Source: an uncultured Alistipes sp.
GTDB taxonomy: Bacteria > Bacteroidota > Bacteroidia > Bacteroidales > Rikenellaceae
Direction of reading: 5' to 3'
Length of the DNA stretch: 35,438 nucleotides
NCBI GenBank assembly: GCA_944320985.1
Contig: CALUJN010000052.1
Coordinates: 1 to 35,438, forward strand
Shown here: one piece after another, positions 1-7,600 of the stretch
How the letters are laid out: each line of letters begins with the position of its first letter
Numbering within the stretch: the stretch's first letter is position 1
Made by a program: the position numbers and the translations under genes
The notes under the pieces: generated by a model
What the model saw: the letters and a program-made list of their open reading frames with translations, nothing else
The model's database searches: none
Told to the model about the DNA's origin: nothing

Positions 1-299
1 AAGAGAACGACCCGATGAGCGTCGTGAGCAACCTGTTCGACGTGGCGATGGTCTTTGCCGTGGCGCTGATGGTGGCGCTGGTGAGCCGATACAATATGAC
101 CGAGATGTTCAGCCAGGAGGATTTCACAATGGTCAAGAACCCCGGCAAGGAGAACATGGAGATCATCACCAAGGAGGGCGAGCGGATCAACCGCTACACC
201 CCTTCGGAGAATCAGGATTCGCAGGGCGGCAAACGAGGCCGCAAGGTCGGTGTGGCCTACGAGCTCGAAAACGGTGAGATCATCTACGTCCCCGAATAG
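1..299 (+). CDS. DUF2149 family membrane protein, 5' end outside window
   Basis: Small membrane protein of the DUF2149 type. One hydrophobic segment follows the NDPMS motif (VAMVFAVALMVALVS), then comes a polar tail of about 65 residues containing ITKEGERI and ending in EIIYVPE. The reading frame stays open to the left edge (Glu-Asn-Asp-Pro before the Met at base 15). That Met would sit directly against the membrane segment, so I take the real start to be outside the window. In Bacteroidota such genes usually sit beside MotA/TolQ/ExbB-like proton-channel genes, which would lie upstream here; this is family knowledge, not seen. The biochemical role is unknown. It converges on the AraC-type gene across a hairpin-rich gap of 90 bases. 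Confidence 0.75.
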   Translation, partial: ENDPMSVVSNLFDVAMVFAVALMVALVSRYNMTEMFSQEDFTMVKNPGKENMEIITKEGERINRYTPSENQDSQGGKRGRKVGVAYELENGEIIYVPE

Positions 300-311
300 A
301 AATGTTTTGTC

Positions 312-389
312 GTGGAGGGAGGGGTGTCCGAAGGATGCCGGGCCATCGGCAAAACCTTCCGGACAAAGGCAGTCTGCCCCTCCCGCCAC
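312..389. terminator. Long imperfect hairpin between convergent genes
   Basis: The arms 312-324 (GTGGAGGGAGGGG) and 377-389 (CCCCTCCCGCCAC) pair with one mismatch. Inside them 325-334 (TGTCCGAAGG) pairs with 355-365 (CCTTCCGGACA) around one bulged base, and GCCG/CGGC can close the apex. The stem fills the gap between two convergent genes. It could slow transcription from both sides, but neither side carries a good T-run, so terminator is a tentative label. Confidence 0.4.
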
Positions 390-1226
390 TCAATATTTGG
401 TCATCGTACGCTCGACCTCGTTGCGGTACTGCGACGGGGTCTGCTTGTGGTATTTGCGGAAGGCCCGGTTGAAGTTCGCCATGTTCGAAAAACCGCACTC
501 GTAGGCAATCGTCGAGATATTCATCGTCGTCTCCGCCAGCAACCGGCATGCATTTCCGATCCGCACGTCATTCAAATAGGTAATAAAACTGCGGCTGGTC
601 CGTTTCTTGAAAAAATGGCTCGCCGCCGATTCCGACATATTGACCAACTCGGCGATATCCCTCAGGGTGATCTCCTTCCCGAAGTTCTCGTCGATATACT
701 TGCAGATCTTCTCGATCCGACGGCTCTTGCTCTGCCGTACGAGCAGCGAACTGTCGTAGGTCGAACTCGTCAGCAGCCGTTGTCCATCAGCCGTGGCCAG
801 ATCGTAAAGAATGCCGTAAAAGTCCAGCGCCGTCGTGAAACCTCGCTTCTGACTCAGATCCAGCAGTTTCCTTTTGATCGACGAACTCACCTCCCGGGGA
901 TAGGCAATGCCGCGCTTGGAGCGGAACAGCAACTCCCGGATCGGCTCAAAGACACGTTTCGAAAGCAGAAACGAGTTATACATCTCCTCATGAAACTGAA
1001 TGGTGATGACATGCGTGTTTTCGTGAGTGGGGGCCTTCCACGCATGAGGAACACCCGGGCCGATCATGACCAGATCCTCCTGGTCGAACTCCTCGATCGA
1101 GTCCCCGACGATCCGTTTCCCGGAGGTATTCATTACCAGATTCAATTCATAATCCGAATGATAATGGGTCGGGTAGTCGAACTTGGCCTTGTAGTTGTTC
1201 AACAGGACGACCATCTCGCAGTTCAC
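390..1226 (-). CDS. AraC-family transcriptional regulator, 5' end disrupted
   Basis: AraC/XylS-type DNA-binding regulator. An N-terminal cupin-like sensing domain (FDYPTHYHSDYELNL, then GKRIVGD and MIGPGVPHAW) is followed by a C-terminal double helix-turn-helix. The latter shows ITLRDIAELVNMSESAASH for the first helix pair and ISTIAYECGFSNMANFNRAF, then KYHKQTPSQYR, for the second. Regulators of this type sit beside many SusCD loci, so control of the neighbouring operon is plausible. The start is not clear. The frame is open to an ATG at 1292, but beyond about 1240 it reads antisense through SusC coding sequence. GTG at 1226 (used here), ATG at 1214 and TTG at 1238 are candidates. No promoter or intergenic space remains upstream, so about 10-25 native residues and the native promoter appear to have been lost at a rearrangement. 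Confidence 0.8.
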   Translation of the reverse strand: MNCEMVVLLNNYKAKFDYPTHYHSDYELNLVMNTSGKRIVGDSIEEFDQEDLVMIGPGVPHAWKAPTHENTHVITIQFHEEMYNSFLLSKRVFEPIRELLFRSKRGIAYPREVSSSIKRKLLDLSQKRGFTTALDFYGILYDLATADGQRLLTSSTYDSSLLVRQSKSRRIEKICKYIDENFGKEITLRDIAELVNMSESAASHFFKKRTSRSFITYLNDVRIGNACRLLAETTMNISTIAYECGFSNMANFNRAFRKYHKQTPSQYRNEVERTMTKY

Positions 1227-3537
1227 CCAGAAACTCAACGTATGGCGTGATCCCGCCCTGATGGCACAGCTCGACAACGAGTCGCGCATCAACGCCGGAC
1301 AGGATCCTCTCTACGTGGGCGACTACGACAACGGAACCTATTATCCTTCGGTGGCCGAGATCCAGAGCGGAGCCTGGCCCTACCACACCGACTGGGCCGA
1401 CGAGATCATGCGCACCCCCATTGTCAACAACACCACGCTGGCAATCAACGGCCGGGACAAGAAACTCACCTACAACCTCGCATTCAGCTACTACGACGAC
1501 AACGGCGTCTACAAGACCGACGACTACGAAAAAGTCATCGGCAAACTCGACGTCGAATACCAAATGCTGCCCAATCTGAGCATCCGCACGAGCAACACCA
1601 TCTCCAAAGACTGGCGCAACTCCTTCAGCGGCGACGTCGGCCGTAACCCGCTGTGGCCGGTCTATGACGAAAACGGCGACTACTGGCAGGCCAGCGAAAC
1701 CGACTATTCCAACCCTGTAGCCCTGATGAATACGGTCAAGAACAAGAGCCAGGGTCTCGATCTGATCTCGTCGTGGATGGCCACGTGGGAGATTCTGCCC
1801 GGACTGGAGTGGGTCGGCCAGCTCAACTACAAGTACGGCACGACGGTCTCCGACGCCTACAACCCCAAGAAATACACCGAGGACGGCGTCTTCAACAACG
1901 GTCATGCAAACATCTCCAACTGGCTCGGACAGAACATCGTTCCCGAGACCTACCTGACCTACGACAAACTCTGGAACAACAACTCCCGACTGACGGCCAT
2001 GGTCGGATACTCCTATAACTATTATATGGAGCGCTCCTCCTCGCTGGACGCCTACAACTTCGTCAACGAGGCGCTGACCAACGAGAACATGGCCGCCGGC
2101 GATCCGGAAAAGAACGGACTTTCGAACGGATACTCCGCCTCGGAACTGGTCTCCTACTACGGAAAAATCAACTTCTCGCTCTGGGACCGCTACCTCTTCA
2201 CGGCAACCTTCCGTTCGGACGGCTCCTCGAAGTTCGGTAAGAACAACCAGTGGGCCTACTTCCCCTCGGGCGCCTTCGCCTGGAAACTCCACAACGAGCC
2301 CTTCATGAAGAATGTCAAGTTCATCGACGAAGCCAAGATCCGGGCCAGCTACGGTATTTCGGGCAACCAGGGTATTTCGGCCTACCAGTCGCTGAGCCGT
2401 TACGGCATGGAGGAGTATTACGACGACGGAGCCTGGCATACGGCCATCGGCCCGGGCTATGTCACGGGCACCTACGGATCCAACGGTCGATTCAAATACT
2501 GGGGCGGTATTCCGAACCGCGACCTCAAATGGGAAACGACGCGGCAGGTGAACCTCGGATTCGACCTCTCGGTGCTCGACAACCGCATCCGTCTGGTCTT
2601 CGACTGGTACAACAAGCACACCTACGATCTGCTTCGTCAGCGTTACCTTCCGCTCTCGTCGGGATATGACAAGATGTGGGTGAACGACGGTGAAGTCATC
2701 AACCGCGGATTTGAGGTGACGGTCGATGCCGATGTGGTCCGCACGAAGGACTTCTCCTTCAACGTCACGGCCGTCTTCGGACGAAACAAGAACGAAGTGA
2801 CCAACCTGGGTAATGTCGTGGCATCGGGCCTGACCGTCGACCCCAACACCGGCATGGAGTATGAGTTCACGGGTACGGCGCTGACCTATCAGCCCGTCGG
2901 CACGGCCAACATCATGGCCGTAGGACAGCCCATGAACGTCTTCTACGGCTACAAGACCGACGGCATCATCCAGACCGACGCCGAGGGTATCGAGGCCGGA
3001 CTGACGGGCGACCTGGCCAAGGCCGGCGAGTTCAAATACGTCGACATCAACAACGACGGCGTGGTCGACAGCAACGACCGTACGATCATCGGCGACCCCA
3101 ATCCCGACTTTACGGCCAGTCTGAACCTCGGATTCCGCTACAAGAACTTCGATCTTTCGGTCTTCGTAAACGGTGTCTTCGGCAACGACGTGCTCTACCA
3201 GTACGGTCTGACCAATCCGGCCACCATGCCGTTGCGCTGGACGGTGGACAACCCCACGAACAGCTATCCGAGTCTGCGGAACAACCGCCAGCCCTACGTT
3301 TCGGACTGGTTCATCCGCGACGGTTCGTTCGTCCGCATCCAGGACGTATCCCTGGGCTACAACTTCACGAAGGTCTGCAAGGCGATCAGCAACATCCGCC
3401 TCTATGCAACGATCAACAACCTCCACACCTTCACCTCGTTTGAAGGTTATGACCCCGAAGTCGGGCTCGACGGCATCTACTGGGGCGGTTATCCCCGGTT
3501 CCGCAAATTCTCCATCGGTCTGAACATCACCTTCTAA
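1195..3537 (+). CDS. SusC-like TonB-dependent receptor, N-terminally truncated
   Basis: Outer-membrane TonB-dependent transporter of the SusC/RagA family, paired with the SusD-like lipoprotein just downstream. Recognisable SusC sequence begins at about 1231 (KLNVWRDPALMAQL) and runs through the barrel: NNTTLAINGRDKKLTYNLAF, LFTATFRSDGSSKFGKNN, IRASYGISGNQGISAYQ, the GEFKYVDINNDGVVDSNDRT loop, and a C-terminal strand ending in GLNITF. The family is normally about 1000 residues or more. This frame gives at most 780 and lacks the signal peptide, the CarboxypepD_reg-like domain, the TonB box and the plug. The only upstream start is a TTG at 1195, inside AraC-like sequence; ATG 1261 is another. 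As it stands the product could not be exported. It is a pseudogene, a silent cassette of an inversion system, or an assembly chimera. The stop lies 11 bases before SusD. Confidence 0.9.
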   Translation: MFNRTTISQFTQKLNVWRDPALMAQLDNESRINAGQDPLYVGDYDNGTYYPSVAEIQSGAWPYHTDWADEIMRTPIVNNTTLAINGRDKKLTYNLAFSYYDDNGVYKTDDYEKVIGKLDVEYQMLPNLSIRTSNTISKDWRNSFSGDVGRNPLWPVYDENGDYWQASETDYSNPVALMNTVKNKSQGLDLISSWMATWEILPGLEWVGQLNYKYGTTVSDAYNPKKYTEDGVFNNGHANISNWLGQNIVPETYLTYDKLWNNNSRLTAMVGYSYNYYMERSSSLDAYNFVNEALTNENMAAGDPEKNGLSNGYSASELVSYYGKINFSLWDRYLFTATFRSDGSSKFGKNNQWAYFPSGAFAWKLHNEPFMKNVKFIDEAKIRASYGISGNQGISAYQSLSRYGMEEYYDDGAWHTAIGPGYVTGTYGSNGRFKYWGGIPNRDLKWETTRQVNLGFDLSVLDNRIRLVFDWYNKHTYDLLRQRYLPLSSGYDKMWVNDGEVINRGFEVTVDADVVRTKDFSFNVTAVFGRNKNEVTNLGNVVASGLTVDPNTGMEYEFTGTALTYQPVGTANIMAVGQPMNVFYGYKTDGIIQTDAEGIEAGLTGDLAKAGEFKYVDINNDGVVDSNDRTIIGDPNPDFTASLNLGFRYKNFDLSVFVNGVFGNDVLYQYGLTNPATMPLRWTVDNPTNSYPSLRNNRQPYVSDWFIRDGSFVRIQDVSLGYNFTKVCKAISNIRLYATINNLHTFTSFEGYDPEVGLDGIYWGGYPRFRKFSIGLNITF

Positions 3538-3548
3538 TCCGCACACCC

Positions 3549-5078
3549 ATGAAAATGAAAATAGTTAAAACCCTGATCGGATCCATTGCAGCCCTGGGGG
3601 CGATGGTCTCCTGCGACCTGAGCGAGTATCCCTACGGATTCTACTCGGACGAAAACTTCTACAACACCCCGGAGGATGCCGAGTCGGCGATCATGTATGC
3701 CTATAACGCACTGACCAACCTGGAGTACTCGCGCGGTATCTTCTACATCGGCGAGGCCGCCTCGGAGACCGTATCGCTGAAATCCGGCGAAGATGCCAAC
3801 AACCCCGGAGCGCAGGCGCTTGACGAATGGAACATCACGGACAACGCCAACAACCAGACGCTTCAGGTCTATTTCAAATACTGCTACGTGGCCATCAACC
3901 GGGCCAACGCCGTAATCAAGAACGTCGAGGGCAGCGATCTGGACGAGGAGCTGAAGACGCGTCTGCTGGGTGAGGCCTACTTCCTGCGGGCATACAGCCA
4001 TTTCAGCCTTGTGAAGGTCTTCGGACTGGTGCCGCTGCAGCGCGAAATGGTCGAGACGGTGGACAACACCACCCCGTCGATGGCCAAGACGATGGACGAG
4101 GCCTATGACATGATGATCGGCGACCTGAAGATTGCCGAGGCGAACCTCCAATACACCAACAAGGTCGGACGGGCCAACAAGGCCGCAGCCCAGGGTATGC
4201 TGGCCAAACTCTATCTGACGGCCGCTTCGTCGAAAGAGAGCGGCGTACGCTACTACACCGACATGCGCATGACGGCCGAGGAGATGTACACCGAAGCAGC
4301 CACCTGGGCCAAGAAGGTCCTCGACGCCTCCACCTCCGGAGAGGCACCCTTCGGACTGGCTCCGACGCTTGCCGAGATCTACGACGTCGACCAGCCCGAC
4401 GGTTGCGAGCACCTGTTCATCATGTCGATGGACCGCACGGGACAGAACGAGGGCAACTACTCGAAGATCGGCATGCTCTTCATGCCCTACAACAACGGCT
4501 CGAACTTCTATGTCAAGATGGGTGAAGACAATCTCGTCGCCTCCCACTACGGCTACGAGGTATTCCCCACAAACACGGAGTTCTACAATTCGTTCGATTC
4601 GGAAGACAAGCGCAAGACCGAGCTGATGAGCAATCAGATGTATGACGCGAACGGCGGAGCGCTGGGCACCTCGGCTTACTACTTCACATCCAAATACATC
4701 GATCCGCACCAGGTAAGCGAGAGTACGGGCGACAAATCGAGCGTGAAACCCTACCTGCTGCGCTTCTCGGACGTAGCGCTGATCTACGCCGAGGCAATGG
4801 GTTCCGACGATGGCGGCTGGGTGGCTCGCATCCGGGCCCGTGCCGGGCTGGAGCCGCTCGACGCAGGACTCACCAAGGAGCAGTTCCGCGATGCCGTCGT
4901 ACAGGAGCGCGCCTGGGAGCTGGCCTTCGAAGGAAACCGCCTCTACGACCTGCGCCGCAAGGCGATGGTCACGAAGGTAGATCCCAATGCACAGGCCGCC
5001 GGTATCAGCGAGGCCGACGCAGCCTTCTATCCCATCCCGCAGCGTGAAATCGACCTCAATCCGGGTCTTTACAACTAA
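3549..5078 (+). CDS. SusD-like surface glycan-binding lipoprotein
   Basis: SusD/RagB family lid protein that caps the SusC barrel and binds glycan at the cell surface. It is full length (509 residues). The lipoprotein signal ends in AMVSC (Cys22), followed by the typical DLSEYP. TPR-like helical segments include RLLGEAYFLRAYSHFSLVKV and AAAQGMLAKLYLTAA. The C-terminal family signature is present: LRFSDVALIYAEAM, VVQERAWELAFEGNRLYDLR and a closing FYPIPQREIDLNPGLYN. It begins 11 bases after SusC and its stop is 20 bases before the next lipoprotein, so it belongs to one operon. Unlike SusC it is intact, so an intact SusC partner would be expected in another arrangement of this locus. Confidence 0.95.
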   Translation: MKMKIVKTLIGSIAALGAMVSCDLSEYPYGFYSDENFYNTPEDAESAIMYAYNALTNLEYSRGIFYIGEAASETVSLKSGEDANNPGAQALDEWNITDNANNQTLQVYFKYCYVAINRANAVIKNVEGSDLDEELKTRLLGEAYFLRAYSHFSLVKVFGLVPLQREMVETVDNTTPSMAKTMDEAYDMMIGDLKIAEANLQYTNKVGRANKAAAQGMLAKLYLTAASSKESGVRYYTDMRMTAEEMYTEAATWAKKVLDASTSGEAPFGLAPTLAEIYDVDQPDGCEHLFIMSMDRTGQNEGNYSKIGMLFMPYNNGSNFYVKMGEDNLVASHYGYEVFPTNTEFYNSFDSEDKRKTELMSNQMYDANGGALGTSAYYFTSKYIDPHQVSESTGDKSSVKPYLLRFSDVALIYAEAMGSDDGGWVARIRARAGLEPLDAGLTKEQFRDAVVQERAWELAFEGNRLYDLRRKAMVTKVDPNAQAAGISEADAAFYPIPQREIDLNPGLYN

Positions 5079-5098
5079 TCCATTTCAAAATCGTTCGT

Positions 5099-6076
5099 AT
5101 GAAACTTCATAAAACATTCATTCTGTTGATGGTTGCCGCCGTCTCGCTGGGGTCGTGCCAGAAAGACCCGCTCAAGGAGGTCGAGGATGGCGACTGGAAC
5201 AAAGAGAAACGGATCATCAGTCTGTCGTTCGAACGGCAGGCCGGCGACGCCTCGATCAGCATCAATGCCGACAATCAGTCGAAAGGCACCATCGAGGTGA
5301 CGATCGTCAATCCGGATTTGAGCGAACCGCTTCTGATCAAGAAGATGGAGATCTCCTACGGGGCTACGGCCTCGGTCGCAGCGGGCGAGACGCTCGCCTT
5401 CGACGAGACGACCAATACGGCCGAGATCACCGTTACCGCCGCAACGGGGGGGGGAACTCGGGTCTACACGGTTTCCGTCAATTCGCTGGTTGAGAACCTC
5501 GAAGGCACCTGGGAGATCACCGGAATGGATATCTTCGGAGGTACGGGAGCCTATTACGGCGGCGTCGACTTCGTGGATCTGTTCACCGACGCTTCGTGGT
5601 GGGATCCGACAACGGGCCCCGCAGCCGAAATGGACAACACCCTTGAATTCGTATTCGAAGGGGTCGACGACAACGGACGCACCTATGGTACATGCACGAA
5701 CAACGCCGGTGAAGACGGGCTCTATGCCGACTTCGTGTGGAAGGGCGAAATTCCCGAAGATGAATCCACGGCGAACAATCCCGTCACCGACGTAAACTAC
5801 AACTACCGCAAGATCCCCGCCGGTGAGAGCACCTGGACACGCGACTATACGAACGGGACGATCACCTTCACCACGGCAGACAACGTCACGACCTCCTGCA
5901 CCATGGTCGAAAGCGGCAACATCGAATACTGGGGCAAAACGCTGACCGTCGACGACAATGCGCTCAAGTTCACCGGTCTGCAAAGTGCCGGAAGCTGGGG
6001 CCCGATCTATTCGGCATACGACAAGGTAGTCTATGCACCGTGGGATTTTTACGTACAAATCAAGAAAAAACAATAG
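5099..6076 (+). CDS. SusE/SusF-position surface glycan-binding lipoprotein
   Basis: Predicted surface glycan-binding protein, judged by position after SusD and by its build. A lipoprotein signal ends in SLGSC (Cys20). An Ig-like or DUF5018-like beta-sandwich follows at about residues 38-135 (IISLSFERQ, GTIEVTIV, VYTVSVNSLVENLEGTWEI). A beta-rich C-terminal domain rich in Trp, Tyr and Asp (GAYYGGVDFVDLF, WDFYVQIKKKQ) probably carries the binding site. Sequence in this class diverges fast, so the substrate cannot be read from it. A run of nine G at 5446-5454 lies inside the coding sequence (residues about 116-119), an obvious site for slippage. It begins 20 bases after SusD and ends 3 bases before the glycosidase gene. 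Confidence 0.8.
   Translation: MKLHKTFILLMVAAVSLGSCQKDPLKEVEDGDWNKEKRIISLSFERQAGDASISINADNQSKGTIEVTIVNPDLSEPLLIKKMEISYGATASVAAGETLAFDETTNTAEITVTAATGGGTRVYTVSVNSLVENLEGTWEITGMDIFGGTGAYYGGVDFVDLFTDASWWDPTTGPAAEMDNTLEFVFEGVDDNGRTYGTCTNNAGEDGLYADFVWKGEIPEDESTANNPVTDVNYNYRKIPAGESTWTRDYTNGTITFTTADNVTTSCTMVESGNIEYWGKTLTVDDNALKFTGLQSAGSWGPIYSAYDKVVYAPWDFYVQIKKKQ
5446..5454 (+). repeat. G9 homopolymer inside coding sequence
   Basis: Nine consecutive G within the glycan-binding lipoprotein gene, read in frame as Thr-Gly-Gly-Gly-Thr. Gain or loss of one base would shift the frame at about codon 118 of 325. Similar G or C runs of 8-9 occur at 17253-17261, 27062-27069 and 32178-32186, but those are intergenic. 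Confidence 0.9.
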
Positions 6077-6079
6077 GTC

Positions 6080-7594
6080 ATGAAACATTCGGTTATATGC
6101 TCCCTGTTGGCCCTGCTGATGCTCGGGGGCTGCCAAAGCTCCTCGGACGGACAGGCCGACGGCGATCCCTCGGAGGTCAACGTCATGCGGATTCAGAGCC
6201 AGGTGCTGGTCAACTCCTTCATCGGCAACGGCCCCCAATGGGGAGGATATGACATCGTTCCTTCGTGGACCGGACAGGAAACACTCTCCGACGCTGATTG
6301 GAACACGCTTTTCAAGCGTGTTTCATTCATGCGCCCGGGACTGGTCCGCATCATGGTTTCGCAGGGATGGAACTACATCTCGGGCAATACGTTCGATCCG
6401 CACAAGAGCGATGCCATCCTCTGCAAGATCCTGGACTATTGCCAGCAGCACGGAATCTGCGTGCAGTTCGGCGAATGGGGGCATGTCGGCGGTTCGGCCG
6501 TCGATGCCCAGTGGGTGGAGAACTCCGCCTCGTTCCTCTCCTACCTGGTCAAGGAGCGGGGATTCACCTGCATCAAGTTCTTCACGGTGGTCAACGAACC
6601 CAACGGCAACTGGTCCTCGACCAACGGCAGCTACGCCCTCTGGAGCAAGTGTGTCGAGAGTTTCTACAAGAAGTTCGAGGAGAAGGGGCTGCTGGACGAC
6701 GTACAGATCATCGGCCCGGACGTGGCAGTCTGGACGATCTCCGAAACCTCGTGGATGTCCAACACGAAAAACCAGATGCACGACAAGGTGACGGTTTACG
6801 ACATCCACACCTATCCGGACGACCAGACTGTCTATTCGACCGAATTCCTGCAGTTGCTGGAGGCCTATCGTGCCGCCTCGGACAAATCGCGTCCGATCAT
6901 TCTGGGCGAGCTGGGTTTCAAGTACGAGGAGGGCTCGGCGCTGGGCAACAGCAACCTCGAGGCCATCCAGGCCGATCCGTATGCTGCCGACGATTCGCAG
7001 ATGCACGTCTACGACGCTTTCTACGGGGTGGACATGGCCGATGCGACGATCCAGGCCATGCGGGCCTGCTACTCCGGCGTGACCTACTGGATGCTTGACG
7101 ACGCCATGTACAACGACGACGGAAGCAGCTCGTCGACCCGTCTGAAACGATGGGGATTCTGGAACATCCTCGGCGAGGAGAAGTTCGGCAATGCCGACGA
7201 CGAGAAGATCCGCCCCTGGTTCTACACCGTCTCGCTGCTGTCGCGCTTCTTCCCCAACGGTTCGCAGATCCTCAACGTCGCGCAGCCGACGCCCGTACTT
7301 TCGGGACTGCGGGCCATCGCCGGATGCAAGGACGGCAAGTACACGCTGGCCATCGTCAATGCCAGCAACCTTCCCTACACCTTCACGCTCAAGGCCGATA
7401 CGGGCATTACGCTCTCCGGCATGCAGATGTATGAGTACATCTCGGGCGAAGGTGCGACGTTCCAGGGAAAAACCGACGCGGACGGATTCCCCGCAGCCCA
7501 GCAGAGCGACCTGACGCTCTCGGATCTGCAGGGCGACGGTATCGAGATCTCGATGCCGGCCAACAGCTTCCGCCTCTACACGAACATGCAATAA
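6080..7594 (+). CDS. Clan GH-A glycoside hydrolase lipoprotein
   Basis: Retaining glycosidase of clan GH-A ((beta/alpha)8 barrel) as judged from motifs. The likely acid/base is Glu173 in VVNEPNG and the likely nucleophile Glu277 in ILGELGF. DIHTYP lies between them and a Trp-rich strand (GVTYWMLDDAMY) follows. A beta-sandwich C-terminal domain of about 90 residues comes last (KYTLAIVNASNLPYTFTL). The lipoprotein signal ends in LMLGGC (Cys18), so the enzyme is probably anchored in the envelope, perhaps at the surface. I could not assign a CAZy family; GH5, GH30 and GH39 share this layout. It is a paralogue of the minus-strand gene at 13428-14912 (shared IGNG.QW, NEPNG, DIHTYP, KIWGFWNILGEE-like segments). 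The start lies 3 bases after the preceding stop and the next gene follows after 6 bases. Confidence 0.85.
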   Translation: MKHSVICSLLALLMLGGCQSSSDGQADGDPSEVNVMRIQSQVLVNSFIGNGPQWGGYDIVPSWTGQETLSDADWNTLFKRVSFMRPGLVRIMVSQGWNYISGNTFDPHKSDAILCKILDYCQQHGICVQFGEWGHVGGSAVDAQWVENSASFLSYLVKERGFTCIKFFTVVNEPNGNWSSTNGSYALWSKCVESFYKKFEEKGLLDDVQIIGPDVAVWTISETSWMSNTKNQMHDKVTVYDIHTYPDDQTVYSTEFLQLLEAYRAASDKSRPIILGELGFKYEEGSALGNSNLEAIQADPYAADDSQMHVYDAFYGVDMADATIQAMRACYSGVTYWMLDDAMYNDDGSSSSTRLKRWGFWNILGEEKFGNADDEKIRPWFYTVSLLSRFFPNGSQILNVAQPTPVLSGLRAIAGCKDGKYTLAIVNASNLPYTFTLKADTGITLSGMQMYEYISGEGATFQGKTDADGFPAAQQSDLTLSDLQGDGIEISMPANSFRLYTNMQ

Positions 7595-7600
7595 TCCGCA

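Noticed and set aside
1147-3546. A 799-codon minus-strand open frame opposite SusC
   Set aside because: It mirrors the SusC frame and arises from GC-rich codon usage. Its composition (Val/Gly/Arg/Asp-rich) has no domain, and SusC homology on the plus strand is clear.
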